A DNA stretch of 64,000 bases from assembly GCF_026745355.1 (NCBI RefSeq), contig NC_079208.1:14922917-14986916 (forward strand), given 5' to 3'. The notes under the pieces are model-generated. The model did not search any database, had not been told where the DNA came from, and worked only from the letters and a program-made list of their open reading frames with translations. Source of the stretch: Beta vulgaris subsp. vulgaris. Taxonomy: Eukaryota; Streptophyta; Magnoliopsida; Caryophyllales; Amaranthaceae. Shown in pieces: positions 25,037-35,778 of this stretch (position 1 is the first letter of the stretch; the number at the start of each line of letters is the position of its first letter). Both the position numbers and the translations under genes were made by a program.

Positions 25037-26014
25037 TAGGGGTGTTAATGAGTCAGGGTGGCTCGCAAACTGTTCGAGCTCGACTTGGTCAAAGCTCGGC
25101 TCGAGTGGGCTCGGATCGAGTTCGAGATCGGCTCGTGACCTTAACGAGTCAAGCCTGAGCCTAGTAGAGTTCTGCTCGAAAGCTCACAAACATGTTCGAA
25201 AAATTTTAAAGTAAAATTTTTATACATTAATTTTTAACCCAACTTAAATTTCAATTTCAAGTCCACTTTAAAAATAATACCAATTTGAAAGTTTTAGCCC
25301 AATTAAAAATACAAACTAAGGGTTTTTTTCTTAGCCCAATTAAATTTTAAAACAAAACAAACAATTGAAACAAAGACCAAAAAGAAAGACTAGAAAGTTA
25401 AACACTAGCATTCAGATTTTTCAGCCATTCTTCTTCAAGGGTTTTCGAAAAACCCTACATCCCCAATCTCGAGTACCAGACCATCGACGGCGAACCTTCG
25501 ACGGCGACCAGCGTGCGTTGGTTTTCTTGGTGGCGAGAAGCAGTCTGCGGCGGCGAGCGACATCTTCGGCGGCGAGTAGGATGACAGGTAATGTTCCACT
25601 TGTTTTCGTTATTTTTAGTTTTTTTTTCCGATTTAATCTGAATTCGAAGTTTCTATGTGCCATAGTATGATGAATTCGAAATTTTCTATTTAATCTGAAT
25701 TCGAAGTTTTTCGATTTAATCTGAATTTGAGCTTTTATGTGTTGTCTATACATTTTTTGAGTTTAAGTGGTTTTGCTGGAGTTGGGTGGGAATGAGTTCG
25801 ACTGTTTGAGTGGTCGCCTAACTTACACAAACATTCTTGAGCTTTTTCGAGCCGAATATTTTCACGAATTCTTTCGAGCCGAGCCGAATTTTTCTTTTCT
25901 CAAGCTCGAGCCGAGCCCGGATTTTCGAGCTCGATCCGAGCTCGGACCCTCACATTCTCGAGCCGAGCCGAGCCTAGCCCTGTTCCGTCTCGGCTCGGGT
26001 CGTTAACACCCCTA
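25037..26014. mobile_element. hAT-like non-autonomous element rich in GAGCTCG words
   Basis: Ends TAGGGGTGTTAATGAGTC and inverse TAGGGGTGTTAACGACCC. The flanking 8-mers GAAATCCC and GGAATGCC match at 6 of 8 positions, so the TSD has decayed. Arms are built of GAGCTCGA/GGCTCG words. The centre (25400-25600) is GC-rich with GGCGGCGAG repeats and a consensus-like AGGTAA donor, resembling a leader region, but no protein was recognised. Confidence 0.75.
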
Positions 26015-26221
26015 GGAATGCCAATGAGTCAAATCGATCGTATTTTTACAAACCCTTGATTCGACCCAGCTTTACATGGATTGAACTAGTTTTCAGCTCG
26101 GATTTTAATTAAGTAATTGATTTATATCAGATTATTTTGCATCGCATTAAGACGAATTTTAACTATTAACTTCGTTTTTTTAAGTGTAACATTTTCTATT
26201 TTAGTAAATGTCATAATAAGT

Positions 26222-26506
26222 TAGAGGTGATCATTTTGGTCCGGCCCAACCCGTTTTCGGGCCGGGTTTTGTGCAGAATTTTCCGGGCCCGGTCAGCCCG
26301 TATATTTTTGGCTTTGGGCAAGCCAAAAACGACTTTTTAGTCTTTTTTTTTGCCCGACCCGTTTTGGCCCGCAAAAGCCCGCTAATTTAGGCCCGAAATA
26401 GCGGGCTTTGGACACAAAAATTCGGCCCGAATTTAGGCCCGGCCCGGCCCGACCAATGGGCAAAATTTTTTGGCCGCGGCCCGGCCCGGGCCAATGATCA
26501 CCTTTA
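26222..26506. mobile_element. hAT MITE rich in GGCCCG words, 285 bp
   Basis: Ends TAGAGGTGATCATTTTGG and inverse TAAAGGTGATCATTGGCCC, with a perfect 8-bp duplication TAATAAGT (26214-26221, 26507-26514). The body is almost entirely GGCCCG/GCCCGG words around a short AT middle. Confidence 0.9.
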
Positions 26507-26514
26507 TAATAAGT

Positions 26515-28060
26515 GCAACATAGAATAATATGAAATAAAATTTATTTTTATTTATAGAAATGCCACTACTTAATTCCCCCAACAACTTAATTAATTTATC
26601 ATCTACCAACCTAAACAACATTATTAATCGACCCACCAAAGCCCCCTCTCGGATCTCAGCCACCTCTCTCTCGTCCCCACCCACCTCTCTCTCTCCTCAA
26701 TTTAACCCACCCAACCCCGCCTCTTCTCAACTCAACCCATCAATCCGACATATGTTAGATATGGCATTCGATTTCGTGAAAGAATATGATGGCGCGCGTC
26801 AATGGTGTTGGTGAAATAAGGTTTAGGGTTTCGAAGGGTGTGACTTTTGAACAGCGGTAGTTGGTGTGTTGATGTGATGGTGGTGAGGGGAGATAGAGGA
26901 TGTCGTGGTGGTGGTTGATGCATTGCTGGTAGTGAATCAGAAATGGTGGTTGTTGGTGATTGTTGTTTGTAGTTGGTGAAAATGGTGATTGGGTTGGGAA
27001 AGAGGAGGGTGTTGGTTTTATGGGTGAGGGAGGGGAAAGGGGGTGGTTTTCGGTGGGCAGTGTGAGGAGGGGGGTCTTTAGTGGGCGGGGGTGGTGGAGG
27101 GGGAAAGAGGTTTTTCGATGGTAGTTGTGGTGGCGTCTTGTGGTGAATGGTGGGTGGAAGGTGTTCGAGATATAAAGTTGCTTTGTAATTAGTGTAGGTG
27201 TTTTATTTAATTAAGTAGCCTAATCTCTCTTTTAATTATGGTCCCCAACTTTCTTTCTCTAACTGCTTTGTTCTGTGTGTTAATGCTCTCTTTTGCACTT
27301 TTTTAGGAATGGAGGAAGTATATATTTTTATCACTTCAAATTACAAAAATCAAACATTTAGAAAAGTAATGATAATATTTTTTTTTTACTTGACTTGTAA
27401 TAATATATACAAATATAATTTTCATATTGTAACATGGATTTAGTCAATAACTTGATGAGGTGCCAATATTAATCAGATTCGGGTCAGATTTTTGTCAGAA
27501 TTTTTCTTAGGTTCATCCATTCTGATTAGATTTTTCACTATTTCAAATTCAAATGGGATTGAGTTGGACTCGGATCAGATTCAGACTAATTGATATCTTA
27601 GAATTACCAAAATTTGACATGGTATTTATCACAAGATATGAATCGGACATGAAAGAAATTATTAGTTTTGAGACCTTTTCACGGGTATATTTAACCGGAT
27701 TTATGCAAGTATTATTGTTTTATAATGGATCTCATTAGTATTGGCATTTTCAACGTGAAACCAACACATTCTTTTTCAGTTTACTTAAGTATATATGACC
27801 ATTTATAAAACTATACTTTATCCGTTTCAAAATGTAGTTCATGTTTATGTTTGCACAGTCTCCAATACGTACATTTGACCTACAATATCTTCTATTTTGT
27901 ATTAGTAAAAAATATAAAAAATTGATATTATAAAATATACACATTGAGGCAAATCTAACAAGACCTCACATGAGTATGTTTTTTTTGTATACATTAATAA
28001 GGATATTTGGTCGAAAATTTTAAAGTTTGATTCCCAAAATAGAAACAGGAACTATTGTAA
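26515..28060. other. No gene recognised; GC-skewed patch and MITE debris
   Basis: 26620-27150 is C-rich then G-rich, like the interiors of the Mutator-like elements, but I could not find its ends. 27300-27330 (GGAATGGAGGAAGTA) and 27810-27980 look like worn Stowaway-type pieces. Confidence 0.35.
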
Positions 28061-28661
28061 GACCCTCAAGTTTTAATATTATTTAAACAATAACTAATCT
28101 TAATTATTAAACTAAAAGTGAACCAATTTTAGTAAATAAAAATCTCTAAGTTAATTTCTAAGTTATTTTGTTTAATAATTTATGGTTGATGAAGTTCATA
28201 AATTAAATTACTAAAGTCTTGTAGTCAACCTTGCAAGAAACTTGGGTGTAAGACTAAATGTTAATAACAAAATTCTGATGGCCCAATGCCCTATTCTTTG
28301 AGCCCAAACAAGTAAAAGAAACCCAAATCAGAATTTTGAGCTTGAAAGCCAAAGAAAACAAGAAACAAAATATGGGGAAATCCCCTGAGGGAACCATGGT
28401 CAACCGACCACCTCCCCCTACTCCTGTGGCGAATCTTGACCAACTATTTTACAAGGGTCGAGTAATCAAATCAAAATTTTTAATGTAACATTTTAAATGT
28501 TGAATAAAAACACTTGAAGAAGCATATGAAAGTTTATATATACTATCATTAATGTCTACAAAGAAGTTATTTGTTCATAATCTTAAATCTTTTAATTTTA
28601 AGCAAATTTATCAACTTATTATTTGTTCGACCATTATCAAATCTTCAAGGATTGAAGAATA

Positions 28662-28925
28662 CTCCCTCTGTTTTTTTTTTATCATTCTCACTTTCCTATG
28701 CGCGCCTTCCAATGCACGTTTTAAAACTTAAATATCTTTCATTATATATTAGTAAAAATTATAACGATTGAATATTAATAAAGTACTAATTGAGACGAAT
28801 CAAACAAGACCCCACATGATATGACTATGTTTTTTCTTATAAATTGAGAACATTTGAGAAGATTTTCTCTATGCATGAATAGTGTCAAGATTCTAAGTGA
28901 GAAAGATAAAAAAAAACAGAGGGAG
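28662..28925. mobile_element. Stowaway-like MITE, third nesting level
   Basis: Ends CTCCCTCTGTTTTTTTTT and the inverse, TA duplications at 28660-28661 and 28926-28927, 264 bp. It lies within the hAT at 28424-29216. Confidence 0.9.
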
Positions 28926-29039
28926 TAGTTTATAAGTTTATGGATAGATTTCTAAGAAATTGGAAGAATAGTTTTATTTTAAATAAAAGGAGGAATAGTT
29001 CATTCACTTTGGAAGAACAAAAAAATAATAATACACAGT

Positions 29040-29115
29040 AAGTTGATTGTCGGCTGCGAGATTCGAACTTTGTATCTAAAGGGAAATGCTCCATGTCTTA
29101 CCACTATGCCAAGAT
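29040..29115 (-). repeat. tRNA-like (SINE head-like) segment
   Basis: Read on the minus strand, TGGCATAGTGG (29111-29101) fits the RNA polymerase III A box and GTTCGAATCTC (29068-29058) fits the B box, at a tRNA-like spacing. A T-rich tract follows. The acceptor stem is not convincing, so it looks like a SINE head or tRNA relic. Confidence 0.45.
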
Positions 29116-29900
29116 ATATTTCATTTATTATCTTGCAGGTTGTTGAATTTATTTCTAACTTAAGGGGGGCCAGGCCCCGGCCTGCCCCTCTTATAATCCG
29201 CCACTGCCCTACTCCCTCCTTGTTCCCTACACTACCTCCCCTATGATAAACCACCATTCATCATCTACCACCTCCATGTTTGTCTCCAGAAATTTGCCTA
29301 TAAATACCCAGAGGAACTAAGCTTAGAAATCAGAAAATCAAACCATAAAAATCACAAAATTTCTTCTCCTCCCTCCTCCTCTTCTCGGCACCACCGAGCC
29401 ACCACCACCGTGCGGACCACCTTTTGCGCACCACCCATTGACCGACGAAATTTCGTCACTTGCTCGCCGACGATCCTCGTCGTACCCCGCAACCCTTCGC
29501 TACTCTCTCTCCTCTTTTCTTCGCTCACTCCTTTGTTCTCGTTCGTTGCTCGTTGTTGCTGTCGTGGCTGGGACGCGCGTGTTACACCGACGAACGCCGT
29601 CGTTGTTTCGCGCTGCTCGTCGCCGACTACTGAGACTCGCCGGATCGCTCTGTCGGAGAATCGTTTCCCCTTGCTGCTCGTACTTCTCTGCTCTAAGTAG
29701 CAGAGGTAAAGGAAACCCACCCCTCTATAAATTAGTTTTTCCCCCCTTTAAATTCAGAAGTTTAACTTTAAAGTTAGTCTAAGTTCACTATTGTAAACTG
29801 ATTTAGGCCCAAATATATTTAGTTAAACCAATTCAATAGTTGCATGTTTATTTATTGGGATCAGATCTGTTTTTTTTAAGTGTTAGTTAAGCTATTTAAT

Positions 29901-31221
29901 CACTAGGGGAAAAAAAGGAAGGGCTGCGCTGGAAGAGCTGCTCTTTCTTCATTACGCGGCCCTTTTATATAGTAGGGTTGCACTTTTAAATAAAACGCAG
30001 CCCTTCGTTAAAGTAGGGCTGCGTTTTAATAGAAAAGCGCGGCTCTTCACATAGAAAGGCTGCACTTGTCAAAAAAACGCAGCCCTACTGTAAAACAGTA
30101 GGGCTGCGCTTTTTAGACACGCAGCCCTTTTTAGTGAAGGGTTGCGCTTGACTAAAAAACGCAGCCCTTCTTAATTAGAAGGGCTGCGTTTTTTAGTCAA
30201 GCGCAATCCTATTGAGCCTTAAATTCCCTCCAATTCTTTCATTATGTCACTCCCTCTCTCTCCTCCTATTTCATCTCCTCAACTCACAAAAAGTGCTGAA
30301 AGGGCTTCTCTCTCACCCCCATCTCGTTTCTCTCTCACCCTATACCTATATTCTGAACGAAAAGGTGAAATAATGTAGGGACGAAGTGCAATACGACGGT
30401 GGCTACGAGAACCAAGAGAAGGAAGAAGGCCATTAGAAAGACGATAAGTGCTTGTTCCATCAATGGAAGCTGGTTCTACAGTTTCATCAATGGCGTCCTT
30501 CACATTTCTTCCACCACCACCACCACCACATTTTGATGCGTTTAACAAACTTTTCATTTTTATTTTTTTATGTTTTTTTTGGGTTTCTCAAATTTGCCTG
30601 ATTTTCTCTCTAATTTTTTCTTCCTAATTTCCCTCCCCCTAAATTCTTGTTTTTTTCTCCTTCTTCCCTTGTTTTTGTTTCTTCACCATCTTTTCTTGTT
30701 ACACGATTCATCGCTTTTTTAGAGCAAATTTTGTTGTTTGTTTATTTCAATGTTATTCGTGTTTTACATAATCATGAGAATTTTTATGTGTACTATGATT
30801 CCTCCACTTTTAAAAGGTTGGACGATGATTTTTTTTTCTATTTGTGTGATGATTCTGATCTATAATTTTAGGGTTATTTTCGTTCCTTTTTTTTCTATTT
30901 CCGTTCGTTTTTTTTTCATTTCAGCACTAAGATTTCTGGAATAATCATTATTTTGTTATATCTATTATTTCATTTCAGTTGTATATTACATTATTTTGGT
31001 TGTATGATATTCATCAGAATCAATAAAAATCTAAATTTTAATTTCAATTCTGGATTTGCATTTACACGCCTTTGGTTGTTGCTGCTGCTTTATCAAACTA
31101 TATTATTTCATTTATTTTTTTTGGTCTAAAGCGCTTTTTACCTAAAAACGCAGCCCTTCACTTGTAGAAGGGCTGCGTTTTTAGGTAAAAAGCGCAGCCC
31201 TTCCTTATTTTTCCACTAGTG
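29901..31221. mobile_element. CACTA-type element with GGGCTGCG palindromes and a captured gene piece
   Basis: Ends CACTAGGGGAAAAAAAGG and inverse CACTAGTGGAAAAATAAGG, with 3-bp duplication AAT (29898-29900, 31222-31224). The arms are stacks of the palindromic unit GGGCTGCG-(T/A-rich)-CGCAGCCC. The middle contains a potassium-channel fragment at 30339-30557. No transposase. Confidence 0.92.
30339..30557 (-). pseudogene. AKT1: N-terminal fragment of an AKT1-type Shaker K+ channel
   Basis: The minus-strand frame starts with ATG at 30557. After a glycine-rich and acidic leader it reads YRLSNGLLPSLGSRSHRR, then LRPYIISPF and EYRYR. Plant inward-rectifying Shaker channels of the AKT1 group carry S-x-G-[IL]-LPSLG-[AS]-RS-x-RR followed by LR-[FY]-I-[IV]-SP-[FY]-x3-YR just before the first membrane helix, so this matches residues roughly 40-75 of such a channel. 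All membrane helices, pore and nucleotide-binding regions are missing; after EYRYR the frame runs into unrelated sequence and stops at 30279. It lies inside a CACTA-type element. The reading frame is intact through the captured part, suggesting fairly recent capture. Identification is from motif recall. Confidence 0.75.
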
Positions 31222-31279
31222 AATAAATGTTGGGCTAATGGAGTTGAACTGAAGCTGATTCAGTACTTTGTTAAGCCAT

Positions 31280-32384
31280 CACTAGTGGAAAAATAAGGAA
31301 GGGTTGCGCTAAAAAAGGCCCTTAGGGCTGCACTTTTTGACAGCTGTTCTTTCAATAGCAGCCCTTCATTTTTTTAGTAGGGCTGCGCTTTTTAGGTAAA
31401 AGCGCAGCCCTTCACAAGGAAGGGTTGCGCTTTTTAGGTAAAAGCGCAGCCCTTCTAAGCTAGAAAGGTTGCGCTTTTACCTAAAAAGCGCAGCCCTTCC
31501 TACCAAAAAAAAAAAATTTTTTTCGACATTTTTTTTACTCATATATTAATCTCACATTTTCTGAATTTTAACATTTGCATTAAACTTTAAAGTAAACCAT
31601 CCAAATCCAGAAGAGAAGAAATTATTAGATCTACAATGCAACTAAACCCAAATATATAGAGAAAGAAATTATAGATTTACAATGCAACTAAACCCAAAAA
31701 AAAAAAAAGAACAAAACGAAAATGAAAAAAAAGGAACAAAAACTAATATACAGAAGAGAAGAAATTATAGATCTGAAAATACAAGAACATTAATCAAAAC
31801 AAAGATTAAGAAATTATAGATCTGAAAATACAAGAACATTAATCAAAAACTGCCTCCAAACATTGACCTGATAATGTTTAAATACGTAAAACAAACCCTA
31901 ATACATAATTAAGGAAATAATAAAATTCGGAAATACTTAAAATGGCTATTTCGAGCCTTAAACGAACTCGGATGGCTTAAAAAGCCTATACATCACAGCA
32001 TAGCGGTGAGTTTGACTCGTTGGCCCGTTCCACTTCCGAAAAGGTATCACAATAGGCAATCGGACTCCGTCGACATGATTAGTGCAAATCATTTCAGGCT
32101 TTTTGTCACGTTTCTGGGCTTTTTTGAGAGAGAAGAGAGGATGAGAGAGAAGGAGGAAAGGGAGGAGGGACAGAAGAGAGAAGGAGGAAAAGGGAGGAGG
32201 GACATGAGAGAGGAGAGAGAGGGATAATATATTTGAAGCCCGCGAATTTTTTATTTCAAATTTTTTTAAGAAGGGTTGCGCTTTTCTTCCAAAGCGCAGC
32301 CCTACATAACAGAAGGGCTGCGCTTTTTCTAAAAGCGCAGCCCTTCACTAAGTAGCGGAGCCCTTCTTTTTTTTTCCCCTAATG
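31280..32384. mobile_element. CACTA-type element with GGGCTGCG palindromes
   Basis: Ends CACTAGTGGAAAAATAAGG and inverse CATTAGGGGAAAAAAAAAG, with 3-bp duplication CAT (31277-31279, 32385-32387). Arms are the same palindromic units as in 29901-31221. The interior includes a direct repeat of AAATTATAGATCTGAAAATA and a region around 31940-32110 of coding-like composition that I could not identify. Only 58 bp of LTR separates it from its sister. Confidence 0.9.
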
Positions 32385-33906
32385 CATGTTAGTTTAATTT
32401 ATTAAGTTAAGCATAATTTTTGGGCTTATAAACTGATTTGTTAAGTTAAGTCATCAACTTAATTTAGTTGCTTTGTTATATTGGGCTTAAGTGGACTGTT
32501 TTGTTGAATTTAATTAAATCACTTGGTTTAGCTTGAATTTCTAACTAGTTGGGTTAATAATTATGTTGTGGATTAATTAAAAATGTTATGTTAAACTAAT
32601 TACCTTGTAGTTCTTATAATCTGAATTTTATAATTGAATACTAGGAACACTTTAGTTTGCAAAATGACTTTATATTTAGTTCATAAGCACTATAATATAT
32701 TAGTCATCATTAGATTAATGATAATAATTTATGGGTAATTAGGCAAGGAATGTTTGTAGTAGGTACTTTCCTAAAATAGTCACTTATAATTTTAATAAGT
32801 AACTCACTTATATGAATGCAACTATATATGAAATTATAAGCTTATAATATAGTAATATGACTAAAGGATAAATAATACTTCTAATTTGATTTCAAACTAT
32901 GTTTATGAACAAGTATATAAAAGATTCCCATGAAATATTATGTCAGGAACATATATATATACAACCAATTAGTTACGAGAACGTTTAATAAGTTACGCGC
33001 AACTACATAACTTATAAAATAAGAATCGTTCTTAAAGAGCACTAACACTAATATTTTCTATTTAATTACTAACTTATAAAATACTCAACTAAAATTAAAA
33101 GAACTCGTTCCTCAGAGCTCAGTAAGGACGATACCAAGGACATAAGGAGAAGATTATTACTATTCTACAATGAAGGTAACATCTACTGCTAGTACTCGCA
33201 ATTTTCTTTAAATATCTTTATGAAATATGAGAACAATTGGATAGTAAAAGTTTATCAAAATGATTATTCTTGAGTTGCGGGATGACTATTATGATTTATT
33301 TGTAACTACATTTTATGAGTTTTATGAACTGGATGGATTATCATGAGCTATGGTTTATGAAAAGATGATATGATATGAAATAGTTTTGCTACCTTAAATA
33401 TTGAGGTAGAGATGAGATGAATGACCGATGATTATCACCTATGAATATTAAAAGTTATGGAACATGATAAAGTAAAGTGAAAGAACTGGTTTGTTGAGCT
33501 GATTGGCGGTCCTGCACGTACCGAGTTGTTCACTAGGGCATTGGCCTGTTACTGTTTATTAGGGCACTAGCCCATTATTGATGTAGGGTAATGCCCGAGA
33601 CATAAGTCCTTGCACAGTGGTGCATACACATAGCTGGGAGACGTCCCAGAGTTGACTGATTTTGCAGCAACCAGAGTAAAAATGGATAAAAGGAATAATG
33701 GTTTATAAAGGTGAAGTTGAATGAATGGTGTTTCGACAAATGTTTGAGTTATTCTTTCTCCCTGTTTGCAAATAAAATGAGTTGAAATGAATTTACGTTG
33801 CTAGAGTAGCTTATTACTTGACCTTGGCTCATAACGTTTTGTATTTATGTTTTAGGTACTGCTGGGGATGATGGTACTGCGTAGTGGCAAGGATTACCAT
33901 TGTTAT

Positions 33907-35353
33907 TTCACTAGGAACACTACAAGAGGGGGGGTGAATTATATGTGTATAAATAAACATAACTTTTTCGGAATTTCAAACTTAAACAAATAAACAAGCT
34001 AAAGGAACACAAGAGATTTTTACAAGGAAATACTTCTTGAGCCCAACAAGAATAAACAACCTCGACCACTAGGGATTTTAAACTCAACTCTTTCACTAAT
34101 TAGGCCAAACAACTTTGTTACAACCTAATTCTACTCACGAGCCACACCTTGAGTTCCTAAACTCAAGTTCCTAAGCCACTGTTCCCTTAACAGCAGTTCC
34201 TCTCAACTTCACTCGAAGTTTTCTCACTCTTACTTGCTTTACTCAAAGCTTCTCTCTTACAGAACTTCACTCAAAGTCCCCTTACCCCAAAAACCAAAAT
34301 ACAATTGATCGAAATAAGCTTAGTGGAATTAGAGTAAGAAAGTAAAGAACAAATGGCTATTATGAGAGAATGAAGGCACTGACACTTTAATTAGTTAAAC
34401 TCACTAAATCACTTAGTCAGACACAATTTGGAACTTAATTAGACATTAATATTTATAGTGGTAGTAATTTAGAACGTGGGAATTAAAACAAGTATTTGTG
34501 AAAAACCATTATCCCATGATGTTCCTTACCCCAAAGAACACATTCCTCATACACCCCATGATCCCATGATCACTGTTAGACGTGGCCATGTGGGAGTGTT
34601 TTTAGTTACTGCTGCTCAATTATAGCAACCACTTTAAGCATTACTCGAAAATCTGGTTAATTAAAAACATATTAATTATTAAATCTGAAATTAAATCATT
34701 TTAATAAAAATATTATCTTTAAATTACTTCCATAAAAACCGAAAAATATTTTTATTATATTTTGAAAAATAAAATCTTTTCCTTAAAAAGATTTTCCATA
34801 AAATCATATTTTTCCTTAAATAAAACGGTTACCTACATTCTAGGCATAATTTTCTGAACTGCCATCAATGTATCGTTGTAATGCTTCAATCTAAGTCTAG
34901 TTCCTTTTAATTGTTAGTTCCTTTAACTTATAAGTTTAGCGCCAATTAGTCTGTTCCTTACCAAGGAACAAACTATCGTTCTCAAACAAAAGCTGCCATA
35001 GTTCCTTACCATCTTTACTTGTTCCTTTACAATGGACCTAGAAATAAAAAGCCTCGCTTTATTCTTCTTGCTCCAATGCTGCTCCAGTATCAAATAGAGA
35101 AACATCTTCACTTAGTCTTCAAAATCCAAACTTGATTTCTTCCTTGACTTAGTATTCTCTTTGTTCCTTTCAATGATACCTTGAAATTCACTCACTTAAA
35201 TAACTTGTTAGTCCAATACTTAGTTTGCATCTTTGTTCCTTTGTCATCATCAAAACTAAGGTTCAACAACCACCTTATTAAATCATCTAGTAATAGTAAC
35301 TTGTAAGGTTAACTTAACTGGAATCTAAGACCATATACTTTAACAAAAGTTAT
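33907..35353. mobile_element. Unclassified 1447-bp insertion in the solo LTR
   Basis: A 9-bp repeat CATTGTTAT lies on both sides (33898-33906, 35354-35362), and removing the insert plus one copy restores an LTR comparable to the one at 49320-52266. The left end reads TTCACTAGGAACACTACAAG then a G-run. The right end does not mirror it, so the Mutator class suggested by a 9-bp duplication is not confirmed. No coding sequence recognised. Confidence 0.6.
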
Positions 35354-35778
35354 CATTGTTATATCAAGTAACGTTAACGTTCTCTGTTTTAATATAATAT
35401 AAGATGTTTACATTATTGCTATTATATCTCTTAATATTTATATGTGTTATATGATTGTAGCCTTGCACCTTCCTAACCGAAGGTGCGGCGGTAATGCCTC
35501 GACTAAGTAAGTATTCCGCTGTTAATTAGGTTGTCTTAAATAGTGAGTCAGTGGTCGGGGCGTTACAAGTATTATGGAAAAGAGGGAATAGTATAATAGA
35601 AAAATAAGAGTTAGCATAACACTTATAATATTCTTCAAATATCGTAATAACATTAAAAGTAATAGATTATTTAAATGTGAGTTGATAAGGTGGTACAACA
35701 AAATTGAACTTGACAAATTAATTCATCATCGTAAATCTGGATATCTCTACTTAGACAACATAAATGGTCAAACATTTA

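Larger units (their letters stand above)
28424..29216. mobile_element. hAT-like element inside the solo LTR
   Basis: Ends CTGTGGCGAATC and inverse CAGTGGCGGATT, flanked by a perfect 8-bp duplication CCCTACTC (28416-28423, 29217-29224). It is itself interrupted by the Stowaway MITE at 28662-28925 and includes a tRNA-like segment. Confidence 0.88.
28066..35567 (+). mobile_element. Gypsy-type solo LTR expanded by nested insertions
   Basis: Starts TGTAAGACCCTCAAG and ends GGGGCGTTACA, typical of long plant gypsy LTRs. Flanking 5-mers ACTAT and AGTAT (28061-28065, 35568-35572) differ at one base. A TATA box (CCTATAAATACCC) is at 29299. The segment contains a hAT at 28424-29216, two CACTA-type elements at 29901-31221 and 31280-32384, and an unclassified insert at 33907-35353. 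Subtracting these and their duplications leaves about 2813 bp, close to the related solo LTR at 49320-52266 (2947 bp). No internal domain or partner LTR is seen. Confidence 0.82.

Noticed and set aside
25365..25670. Possible first exon in the hAT-like element (GGCGGCGAG repeats followed by AGGTAA)
   Set aside because: No downstream exon or recognisable domain; the same leader-like composition is seen in other elements here.
29040..29115. Functional tRNA gene
   Set aside because: A and B boxes are present but the acceptor stem does not pair, so it is at most a SINE head or relic.
30980..32370. Regular palindromic repeats resembling a CRISPR array
   Set aside because: The units are subterminal arms of CACTA-type plant transposons; there is no constant repeat with variable spacers.
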